Source: Phlebopus portentosus (taxonomy: Eukaryota; Basidiomycota; Agaricomycetes; Boletales; Boletinellaceae). Taken from it: a DNA stretch of 64,000 nucleotides. A model generated the notes under the pieces. It searched no databases and was not told the origin of the DNA. It saw only the letters and a program-made list of their open reading frames with translations. The stretch covers positions 558,001 through 622,000 of the forward strand of contig JAYXKI010000002.1 in assembly GCA_037892935.1 (NCBI GenBank), read 5' to 3'. Shown here in pieces: positions 12,064 to 21,162 of the stretch; the first letter of the stretch is position 1; each line of letters begins with the position of its first letter. A program made the translations under genes and the position numbers.

Positions 12064-13044
12064 TCAGGAACTGACGTCGTCAATCATTTGTCTAGGCCAG
12101 AAAAACACATGTATGGTCGTTGCGAAGAACAGTGGAATGGTATCGAGCATGTAAAAGAAAACCGTGATAAGATGGAGCATCGAGAATCATAAGTGAACCT
12201 TTGAAGGATGTGTATCCCAGCATGAATTACTTTCGTGAGTGACAAGATACCCGTCGCTGCCTTCCGCTAGCTCTACGTCGCGATACGCGCAGAGAATCTG
12301 TAAGAGACATTAGAATAACGCCCCTGAGGGAACAAATACGCTTACAATTATGAAGATGGAAGAAAAGCGAAGGATGTGCACGAGGCGCCACGGGAAGCTG
12401 TACTCATCGAACTTGTCATCTTCGGAGAACATGCGATGCGAGTTGACAAGAAGGACGCAGAACACGACGTAGGACAGCGACTGGACGATGATGCCGATCA
12501 GCAAATTAACCCGACCGAGATTTGCTGGGTCATCCTGAGATTGACGACCGCCACCACCTCCCTAGAATCGACAAAAGTCATCGACATTGTTCTATTCGAT
12601 CTGTACTCTGCAGCGGTTAAGCTTACCTGCACGAGGAAAGTGACTACGTCGCTTATAACGAAGGTCCTTGCAACAATTTCAGGCCGAATCAAGCTATAGC
12701 GATTCCGACCGGTGGCAAACGTCCTGATAAGTCTCCCATAAACGATGTAGTTGAAGGCGAGAAATGCCGCAGGCGATATGACTATGAGAATTTGATTGAG
12801 AATAAACGTCCCGAAGTTGGATGTATCGGCGGCAGATACATAGCGAAGGAAGAACCCAGCGGAGAAGCCTGGATCATTTGTGAGTCGAGTGAGGTGAAGA
12901 TAACAAATTGGACGGTATACACACAGAGGGTACCGATAGGCAAGCAGAGACCTCACCAAGTCTTCCATCGAATAGGCGAATGAAGAGAAGTGTGATTAAG
13001 ACGGCGTAGATTGCTCCCACCGTTACTGCCGCTGTTTTACTGAT
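12064..13044 (-). pseudogene. RTA1-family pseudogene (copy B)
   Basis: Middle copy of the RTA1 array. Exons equivalent to those of copy C align one for one and keep their lengths: exon 3 (12868-12627, 242 nt), exon 4 (12561-12346, 216 nt) and exon 5 (12297-12231, 67 nt), with FSAGFFLRY, FLAFNYIVYGRLIR, IRPEIVARTFVIS and FPWRLVHILRFSSIFII. Four lesions mark it as dead. No counterparts of the two 5' exons are visible. The exon 2 equivalent has a shifted start and lacks one base near 12965-12972 compared with copy C. The conserved Trp before GLCLPIG is TGA (12953-12955). The last intron lacks its AG acceptor, because TTATCAG of copy C is TTATCACG here, and a stop then cuts the tail (12064-12066). 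A shorter product from an alternative start cannot be excluded. Confidence 0.8.
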
Positions 13045-14441
13045 CTAAGGAACTGTGTAAGAGCGGAAAACATATTTTGTATGAAATTAAATGGATACTT
13101 CCTGTACGGATTCTATTTTAAGCCACAGTACTGTGTGAATATCAAGATATCAAACCGAAGCCGGACAAAGGTCTGATACCGCAGTTGACCGCAGTAGACC
13201 GCAGTAGAACAGATAAACGGGACACTTCTCATTCCAATGAAAGAGGCCTGGACCGAGAAGGGTCCAAATTATCCGGATCTGTTTGGGGCTTCGCCCCGAA
13301 ACTGTCCGCATTGGCACCTATTGGGACAGTCCTCGCGCCGAACCACCCATCACATTCGGTAATGTAAGGTCAAGCACTTCCGGATGTGGATAGGCCTATT
13401 ATCTCACTAGTGCTTGCCTCAGGCCCTGAGATAATCTTTAGCCGTATTGTGGCTCCAAATATCCGGATTTACACACGCTTGATGGCGAAAAATATTTGGA
13501 TCGGGCCAGACCTCTATCGGCATTGAAAGGGTCTCTGAGAAACGCGCAGCGCAGAAGTAGAAGTCGCACTGCCAAGCGCGCGCGCCCGATATCGTTCTAC
13601 TTCATTGGTTGGAGTTGCCATGATTCACTGCCTCAAGGAAGCAAGGAGCCCCGATAAATTATTAATGGCATAAGAGATTGGTCAAAAATCCATCAATAAG
13701 TCAACATATAGACCATATACATACGGGAAATCTGGAGCATGAAGAATAGACTATGTCCACACAGCCGCCCACTCTGAACACAGTGCGCAGCCACGAAATA
13801 CGAAACCGTACATTTGACATGTAATGCACATATAGAATCGCGCACTCAGTTACAACGAAAGCCGTGAAAGGTGCAGCTGCGGCTTCATTTCACGCACATG
13901 ATCTGCCTTGGCGCGAAGATATTGATAACAATGTTATCCGGCGCATCTACGGCTAGGTAGATCATGATGAAGCTGAAAGACAACAAGGTAGAAGTACATA
14001 CCATGCTTAATGCCCATTGTCCTATAAAGCAAAATAAAAAATAAAAAATAAACACTTAGGTATTGGAAAGACATCCATTTTGCCAGCGAAGTGGAGTCGG
14101 GAATGGTCAGCTGTAAGTAACTCAGATACCGAAGGTCAAATTGCAAACATCCCCTTTGGCAATGTATGAAGCTAAAGTTCAACTGCCTATGTATGCTGTA
14201 CGCAACACGCAGGCGAGAAGGCAGTCAATCCGTCAAAAAAACAAAGAGTCATGGTCATGAACCCAAATGATTGAATGCACTTTGCCTGATCGAGACGTGA
14301 GCCAAAAAGAAAATGAACTGGATCGTACGCTGCTACTTTCCAAGAATCAATATCACTAGAGACATCAGAAACATGTCCTGTACAAGTCATCTACGCGAGA
14401 ATAAAAGAGCCCACGCAAGTCATTCTAGACTGAAATGTCTT
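13045..14441. repeat. Spacer between RTA1 copies B and C
   Basis: No intact gene. The minus strand contains frames at 13934-14182 and 14187-14390; the latter carries a hydrophobic stretch (FGFMTMTLCFFDGLTAF) that resembles one in the spacer beyond copy C (FESMIMALLTDYITVF, 16700-16640). A second shared block (CGCGCCAAGGCAGATCATGT near 13920-13900) matches GTGCCAAGGCAGAACATCTG near 16310-16290 on the same strand. These are paralogous spacer segments. The MITE-like element at 13234-13529 interrupts this copy. Confidence 0.5.
13234..13529. mobile_element. MITE-like element with imperfect terminal inverted repeats, about 296 bp
   Basis: The left end (from 13234) reads CCAATGAAAGAGGCCTGGAC then CGA..GTCCAAAT. 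The reverse complement of the right end (to 13529) reads CAATGCCGATAGAGGTCTGG then CCCGATCCAAAT. They share CAATG, AGAGGYCTGG, CCGA and TCCAAAT in the same order over about 40 bp. Inside are a perfect 9-bp hairpin arm pair, ATTATCTCA (13398-13406) and TGAGATAAT (13427-13435), and a GGGGC-TTC-GCCCC hairpin near 13288-13300. There is no coding capacity. The related spacer beyond copy C (about 15858-15905) runs from GCAGTTGACCGCAG almost straight to AACGCGCAG without this segment, as an empty site would. I could not fix a target-site duplication. Confidence 0.55.
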
Positions 14442-15641
14442 TCAGGGAGTCGCCGATCTCATGCCCGCCAGAGGGTATTCCCGGGAACTGATATCCTCAA
14501 TCAACTGTCCGGGCCAGAAGAACACGTAAATGGATGTTGCGAAGAACAAGGGAATGGTATCGAGTACGTAGAAAAATACTGATAAGTTGAAGCAAAGTGA
14601 GTCGTTCATGAGCTTAAAGGGGTTGCATATTCTGGCATAAATCACCTTCGTGAGTGATAAGATATCCGTCGTTTCCTTCGGCTAGCTCAACGACACGATA
14701 CGTAGCACGAATCTGCAAGAGACATTAGATTATTGCCCTTGAGCGAACACATACGCTTACAATTATGGAGACGGAAGAAACGTGAAGAACGTGCATGAGG
14801 CGCCACGGGAAGTTGTACTCGTCGAACTTGTCATCCTTGCAGAATGTGCGATGCGAGTGGATGAAAAGGAAGTAAAACACAACGTAGGACAGTGACTGCA
14901 CGATGATGCCGATCAGTAAGACGACCCGACCGACGTCCGCTGAATCATCCTGGGCTTGAAGACCACCGCCACCTCCCTAAAATCGACAAGAGTTTTTATC
15001 GACGCTGTCCTATTTTATTCATGGTTTACAGAATTATCAAGCTTACTTGCACGAGAAAGGTGACGATGTCGCTTATTATGAAAATCTTCGCAACTTTCTC
15101 TGGCCGTATCAAGCTATAGCGATCCCGACCGGTGGCGTACGTCCTAATGAGTCTTCCATACGTGATATAGTTGAAGGCGAGAAAGGCCGCAGGCGATACG
15201 ACTGTGAGGATTTGACTGACAACGAACATTCCTAAGTTGGATGTCTTGATGGAGGATGCATAGCGGAGGAAGAAGCCGGCAGAGAAGCCTGGGTCATTCG
15301 TGAGTCATGAACGTTCAAGTAGAACAAAGTCGATAGTCTACACACAGAGGGTCCCGATAGGCAAACAGAGACCCCACCAAGTCTTCCAACAAAATAGGCG
15401 GATAAAGAGAAGTGTTGTTAGAATAGTGTTGACCACGCCCACCGCTATCGCAGCTGCTTTGCTCGGGCTGTAATCTACAGGAATACAACGATCGGTGAGG
15501 AGGTATCGCAACACATCGTACATCTCTCACCGAACGTCTCCTGAGGGTAATTGGTGGGCTCTGAGGTTGAAATGCGAAAGAACGAGAATTAGTCTTAAGC
15601 ACATTGTAACTTTGACAAGAGAGATGATGAGTACCTGACAT
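14442..15641 (-). CDS. RTA1-family seven-helix membrane protein (copy C), 275 aa
   Basis: Third RTA1-like copy, apparently intact. Exons: 15641-15635 (ATGTCAG), 15560-15531, 15474-15346, 15288-15047, 14976-14761, 14712-14646 and 14578-14442; total 828 nt in phase. The protein begins MSEPTNYPQETFD, followed by a helix, then KTWWGLCLPIGTL, FLAFNYITYGRLIR, IRPEKVAKIFIIS, FPWRLMHVLHVSS, YRVVELAEGNDGYLITHE and a final FFATSIYVFFWPG helix. Exons 3, 4, 5 and 6 have the same lengths as in copy A (129, 242, 216 and 67 nt). The usual YILRFSS helix is altered to HVLHVSSVSII, so some drift is visible. In the family these proteins sit in the plasma membrane; the ligand is unknown. A GCTTAAGACTAAT branch region precedes the second exon. 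Confidence 0.78.
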
Positions 15642-16922
15642 GCTTTAATTGCTGATGGATGGCGTAAGTCTGGGGGGAAGGCAGGGCTCCGCGAAAATGC
15701 GAATACCTCATCCATGCCATTTATGCTAAAAGCTACACTAAGGCACGAAAGGGAGGCAGAAGACCTATTTGTATAGATTCAATAGACGCTTCCTATACGA
15801 GCCTACCTTTGCTGCGGTGTCGCAGGAGCATACAAAGATGATGTGATTATGACAGTTACGCAGTTGACCGCAGCAGAATAGTACGAGGAAAACGCGCAGA
15901 AAATGCAGTGCCAAACATGCGCTCAATGTCGGCCTACTTAATTAACCAGAGCTACTGTGGTCAAGTGTACGCATGGCCTTGAGGAAACGGGGAACCTTGG
16001 TAACTTGATAATTACGATGACATACATAGCTAAAGAAGAGGTTTGTCAAAAAATCATTGACAAGTCACCATATATAGATAACGAGTCCCAGTCTCGAGCA
16101 CAACCACTAGACGCGAAGACAGAACAGAGCCACGAAACACAGATCTGCTTATTGGACATCTCGATAATGTACCATTGAGTCATGTCAGACAGCTTCTAAG
16201 ATATACGCACTGAGCACTTTGGAGACATAGAATTGCATGCACGGCCTTCTTGACAGCTTTTGAAAGGCGCTGCTGCAGATTCATTCTATGCAGATGTTCT
16301 GCCTTGGCACGAATATGCGGATAAACTTTACCAGAGCATCTAGGATGGGCTGAGTCACTGCGAGCCTACGCAAAGACAGCAAGGCAGGAATCCATACCAT
16401 ACCTGGCATTCCATGCGTCGTGTCCCAGAGAGGATCTCAGTCAGTCAACGGTTCGATCATAGAAAGGTATCCATATTGACCGTGAAGTAAGGGTTCGAGT
16501 TCTTCTTTCTTCCGATAGCATTCCGATGTGCACGAGGTAATGCTCAGCCGTTAGTGACTCTTGTGCCAGAGATCAAGTTAGAAACACCCCCAAGTCGTCT
16601 GGCAAACGTGCAAGGCTCGTGTCAAGCTAGCTGTCCATGCACGACACGCGGACAAGAAGACAGTTATGTAGTCCGTTAAAAGAGCCATGATCATAGACTC
16701 AAATGCGCCTATACTACATGTTCGCAGATTTAGGTTTGAACATAGATGAAGCGAGACCTGCCGACACGGGGGTCGCAACACGGACCCAAATCTGGCGGCG
16801 TCATGGTATCGACTTGCACGTGAAAAAAGTAAAATCAGGGCAAAAAGTCAAATTTCGCCAGATCATTAGCTTGGCTCGTCCTTCCCTTCCTTTACCCCGT
16901 CATCACACGAGGATTGAGGATT
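15642..16922. repeat. Spacer beyond RTA1 copy C, upstream of SHR3
   Basis: Related in blocks to the B-C spacer (shared segments near 16640-16700, 16290-16310 and 15860-15905) but without an open gene. It carries the empty-site counterpart of the MITE-like element. The last 150 bp is presumably the SHR3 promoter. Confidence 0.45.
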
Positions 16923-17774
16923 ATGGGTCTACGTGTAGCTTGTATTATCTGTATCACTTGCTTTCTTCTCGGTGAGCTCTTCGTATTTTTATTTCATTCA
17001 AGCTGGATGTGAGCTAATGGTGCGAACTGCGCAATTTGGTTTCATCTAGGTATCCTGTTCGTACACTGGATCGCGGATGGCTTGACACTATGGAAGTCCT
17101 CGGTGACGAATGAGAATATATGGACGGCGGCGATTTATTACTCTCTTTTCTCTCGAGCGCCTGCGGAGATGGGTTATGTGCTGGCTATCATCGTTACGCT
17201 CGGCGCTGCCTTCATTCTTTGGAGTTTCGGCGACGGTGCTGCGGGAAACTTGATGTTTGATGGGGCCAGTATATGTGCGTTTGTCTTGCTGCTTCATGAT
17301 TGAGTTGGCTGTTTCATATCTGACCAAATACGATAGTTTTGTATGGCACCGCGATCTCGGTCTATTTGTACAAGATCATCCCGAGTTCGTACCTCTCTCA
17401 TCTGTCCTTACAGCTTCTGCTCAACGTTCCCCTTCACAATGATCCAAATAGTATTCGATGGCATCTTTTCATCTGTACCCGTCGCCATTTCAAATCGCCA
17501 ACCTCCAAACATCCTAAAATCCGAAGTACTCAATTTCGCGACAGCAAATCTTGTGTGTAGTGTCTCGCTCACAGGTGTGATGGCACTCCAAGCAGCGCGA
17601 TGGTGGGCTGAGCGTGCAGATGCTGAAGAAAATGATGAAAATGCTGTGCAGGAAGGGAGGTCGACAGCATCAACATCGACGCAACGTCGAGCGACGCGGA
17701 AACTCAAAAGGCGCGAAAACGCCGCGAGCCGATTTACGTCCAAAGCTAGCAGGCAATATGATGCGCGTTCCTAA
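16923..17774 (+). CDS. SHR3: SHR3-type ER chaperone for amino-acid permeases, 214 aa
   Basis: ER membrane protein that lets amino-acid permeases fold and enter COPII vesicles. Four exons: 16923-16971, 17050-17274, 17337-17384 and 17452-17774 (645 nt in phase; the third intron has a GTTCGT donor). It starts MGLRVACIICITCFLLG, a membrane helix, followed by FVHWIADGLTLWKSSVTNENI, then helix 2 (GYVLAIIVTLGAAFILW), AGNLMFDGASI, helix 3 (LYGTAISVYLYKII) and helix 4 around ANLVCSVSLTGVMALQAARWWAE. Four helices and a charged, Arg/Glu-rich cytosolic tail are the family layout, and the length is close to yeast Shr3 (210 aa). The GNLMFDGAS and final helix blocks make the assignment firm. Confidence 0.88.
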
Positions 17775-18056
17775 ACCTAAAAATGTTCATGTTCATGCAT
17801 GCTGATTCAACTCATTGAAAACTATATCTGCTTTGCTTGCTTCCTCTTCTTCCCTTGTGTCCTCTGTTCTATATGTTCATTTCTCGGACCCTCTATATAT
17901 TATATGTCTTGATGGAATGGATGGGCTCTGCGATTTAGTATGTATCAGTTAATAACTATCCGTAATTTTTCGGGCTTGTCAATGTTATCAAAGCACTACC
18001 TGACCCAATTAGCCCTCATGATGACCCGCATAATATCTCTTCCCTCTTGGAGGAAA

Positions 18057-19565
18057 TTAGTTCGCCTTTCGCCGTCTGGTCCCAGCTACTCGAATCCCAC
18101 CTCGTGCTGCAGAGCGCAAAGACTCCGCGGAGGCACCGTTACCACTACCTTCTTCAACACTCTCCACAATGGTGTCACTCATCCCTTTCTTCTTGTCCAT
18201 ACCTACTCCTCGGGAGTATTGTTGACTCCTTCTACCACCAACACTCAATAGTCGGACGATACGGTCATTAATCCACACTACTGGTGCGAAAATGGGTATT
18301 CGGATTGGTACGAAGGAGAAGGGTATTGAATTGTACTCGTTTCGGATAGGGCTGGGACGGGGTTGTATGGATTCGGCGGTACGGGTTTGGCATGCATTGC
18401 CATGATGATATACTGAGTTATTGTCAGCAATGCTAATTCCCACTCCACGAATGAAAGACGTACTGATGGGAGTACTAAAGCAAAAACAGCAGCGTTCGCT
18501 AAAGTGCTACCCCACATGCATAGTGCAGAAGAAGGGAGGCCTGAAGGATCGTCAGATATTTGTCCTCCATATATTTTAAGAACGGTTTACCAAAGGCGAG
18601 ATAGTACGCCCATCGTTCTTCAAGATGTCCTATCCGCTGCGCAAGTGATAAGCCTCGCGCAACCCAAATGAATCTGAATAGGCTGGTAAGTTACTTTAAG
18701 TTAATAGAGGGGCGCCTAAGCTCACTCAAAACAATAATATCTGTGTGCATGAATGCGGTCAGCGATATTCACTTCGAAGGACTGCTGTGATCATAACTCA
18801 CGCGTCCACCCAACAAAAGAAAACAAATCCAGCGGTATACCCCACTACGGGTATATATCCCAATGCAAAGGTGATCACAACCGAGGTGCAAATCATGACT
18901 GCACGGTATGCTGAAGTGGCGAGAGCTGTGAGAACGCCAGTGTACGTGGATGGTGCGGCCTTGCGACTGCCATGTCGGAGCGAGTACACGCGGTTCGCAA
19001 CGATCGAACACCAGGAGCTCTAAATAGTTAAATCAACGACACATACGTGTATTTTCGGACTGTTTGACCTTACGTTCAGATACAGAGATGCTCCAACTAC
19101 TGGGAATAGCCAAAGGACTCTATAGAACCAACCCATATTCCTATGTAGCCATTTCTGTTGGTCTCGTACGAGGGGTTGCAGTAGTAAATCGAACACGTAG
19201 ATGGACAAGAGCGATAGCGAGTTCAGTAGAAGAGACTTGAGCATGTTCGCTCTGATCTCTGCATCACTTTTCCAAATAGGTGAGTGACCAAATGGCGAAA
19301 TGTGAACAAGAGAGAACGCACACCTGGTTACAGTCGAGACGACGATATCCCATCGAAATGCATCTACTAGCCCTTTCCACGACCATGAGAGCTGGAGAAA
19401 TAGAGTCTCTGAAAGCGATAAGAATGAAGGATAAGAAGCTCTGGCGTGCGAGACTGATTGTGCGTAGTAGGTCGAGGTATGTCCTTGCGGATAGGACCGG
19501 AGAGATTCAGAGGGTCTTTCGGACTGCGGGCTAGCTAGCCGCGAAGCATAATCCCGACTGCTCAT
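18057..19565 (-). CDS. EI24-family membrane protein, C-terminal frame broken
   Basis: Homologue of EI24 (PIG8/EPG-4), an ER membrane protein of the CysZ/EI24 superfamily linked in animals to autophagy and apoptosis. Exons: 19565-19324, 19266-19074, 19019-18802, 18740-18726 (15 nt), 18673-18591, 18540-18464 and 18412 onward, all in phase. Visible blocks are DAEIRANMLKSLLLNSLSL, FDLLLQPLVRDQQKW, NMGWFYRVLWLFPVVG, FALGYIPVVGYTAGFVFFCW and GLSLAQRIGHLEERWAYYLA. In the last exon the open frame ends at 18278 (PFSHQ), but a second frame carries the expected continuation (FVPIRIPIFAPVVWINDRIV) down to a stop at 18057. One base seems missing near 18311-18315. Either the C-terminus is truncated or the base is a sequencing error. 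The range given covers both. Confidence 0.72.
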
Positions 19566-21162
19566 TTAGTCCTCCTGCAGGTTGGAGCCTGATGCTCCGC
19601 AGTGAGAGAGGCAGACCGTGAGGTGGTGGGCACAATGAAGGATGGGCGTGTCGTGAAACGCGAACGCCGATCTTACTCCTTTTGGTACGGGCACCAGCTT
19701 TGATCCCGGGAACCCTCTTGGTTTCTTGACCTTCAGCCTTCATCTAAATGTCCCTATGTAAGATACCGTAAAACAATTATTTTGTTTCAATATGTTCAGA
19801 TTTGTGCTTATCGAATCATTCAAAGCGGCCAACAATTAACTACCGACTGTGTATGTTATTGAGTCGCAGCGTCTCGCGCTAAGAGTATCGTAAATGTATA
19901 ATGGACAAACGTCCTCGACTCCATCTCCTTGTGTCTTGTCTTTCGTTGCACCGTCCCCGAACCGGAGTGTTCGGGGAAGGGAGTTTCGCCTCTGCGTGGT
20001 TTCCTTCAATTACCGCGGGTATGAATACGAAAGGCATCTCGCTCAGTCTACTGTTGATTTGACATCTAGACCTCAAGAGTTTGCTCCGACACACGACGCT
20101 TACCCTTGGTTGCTTTGCAAGCCGTTGGAACCAGAATATCAATGAGAAAACTATTTGAGCTAGGACTATCGGCAGTCTTGAAGATGTTTACGAGACCCAG
20201 ACTGTCACGTAAGCCATTTCGGTTATTATTAACTTCGCTTCATATTCAGTCCACGCCGGTAGGAAAGACGGTAACCAATGGGGAACTTTGCCGGTTGTTG
20301 CATATCTTGCCAGTGAAACACGGGAGACGAGCAGAGTGCAAACGGGGGTAATCCGCTTGTGCAGTTGCTCTGAGGCAACAATGTGAAGATATTGGCATGT
20401 AAGAATTTGCCTCCGCACCATGATTGCTTTGATTAGTGAAGACGTAGCGATGATGAACGATAGTTGAAGACCACCTGAGAAAAGTGGAGAGTTACGATCA
20501 CGTTTCAATTTCGCGAAACGCGAGAACGCGACTATTATGTCATGGAGTTCAACCGTGCCAAACAGCGCCCAAACATCTCTTGTCTTTCATTTCGCCAGTC
20601 CTCTTTCCCTCTTCCTTCCTCCAGCGCTTCACCAGTGTCGGTCGTTGAGGGTGTTTCAGAGCTCACCGCGGGTGACGAGCTCGTTATCGTCGGTGTGTGC
20701 GTTCTGCGGCGTGATCCTGCTCGTACGTAGTCCGTGCTCGGAGTAGACGTACACAGAAGGCTGCATCAGTTCTCCGGGTCCCGACTCCCGAGTTTGTAAG
20801 GTCGTCACCTGGAATCCATTCTTTCTTGTATTCTCGTCCCCTTTGTCCTCATTATTTGCCTATTGTTCATTCTTTGTCCGGGGGCTCACCTTCCTCACAA
20901 GGCATTCTCATCTTACCGTGAGTAATTTTCTCCGGCGAAGCGAGCCGAAACGTGGCTTGAAGGGACATCTGGTCCGGCGCGTGGCGTAACCCATGCAAGT
21001 TGAACTTCAACCTTTACTCACACCTTTATCCGTATCCTCAACAGGCAGCCACAGTGTCTCCAGGGCGTGACATCAGATAATCGTATGTGGCCATCTCCAT
21101 GTTGAACTTGCTATAAATGCTGATCGTCTTTTTATCCTCTTATCCTCTTACCCTCGTCCACG
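19566..21162. other. 1.6 kb intergenic between EI24-like gene and CDC25
   Basis: No gene I can support. A basic minus-strand frame lies just upstream of the EI24 start (19743-19566), and two overlapping plus-strand frames lie at 20537-20746, none with known motifs. The pyrimidine-rich stretch from 20570 to 20900 is consistent with the promoter and 5' leader of CDC25. Confidence 0.5.
21112..21118 (+). promoter_or_regulatory. TATA-like box upstream of CDC25
   Basis: CTATAAATGC sits 45 bp before the predicted CDC25 start codon on the coding strand. The match is good, but the short distance would leave a very short leader. Confidence 0.35.

Noticed and set aside
12498..12968. A 156-codon minus frame that includes RTA1 sequence and could be read as an intact small gene
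   Set aside because: It reads through intron sequence at both ends. The body is exon 3 of RTA1 copy B, whose other exons carry clear lesions.
15531..15573. Start codon apparently mutated to ATT in RTA1 copy C
   Set aside because: Alignment with copy A revealed an upstream 7-nt exon ATGTCAG with a donor, a branch site and a phase-matched acceptor, so the gene has a start.
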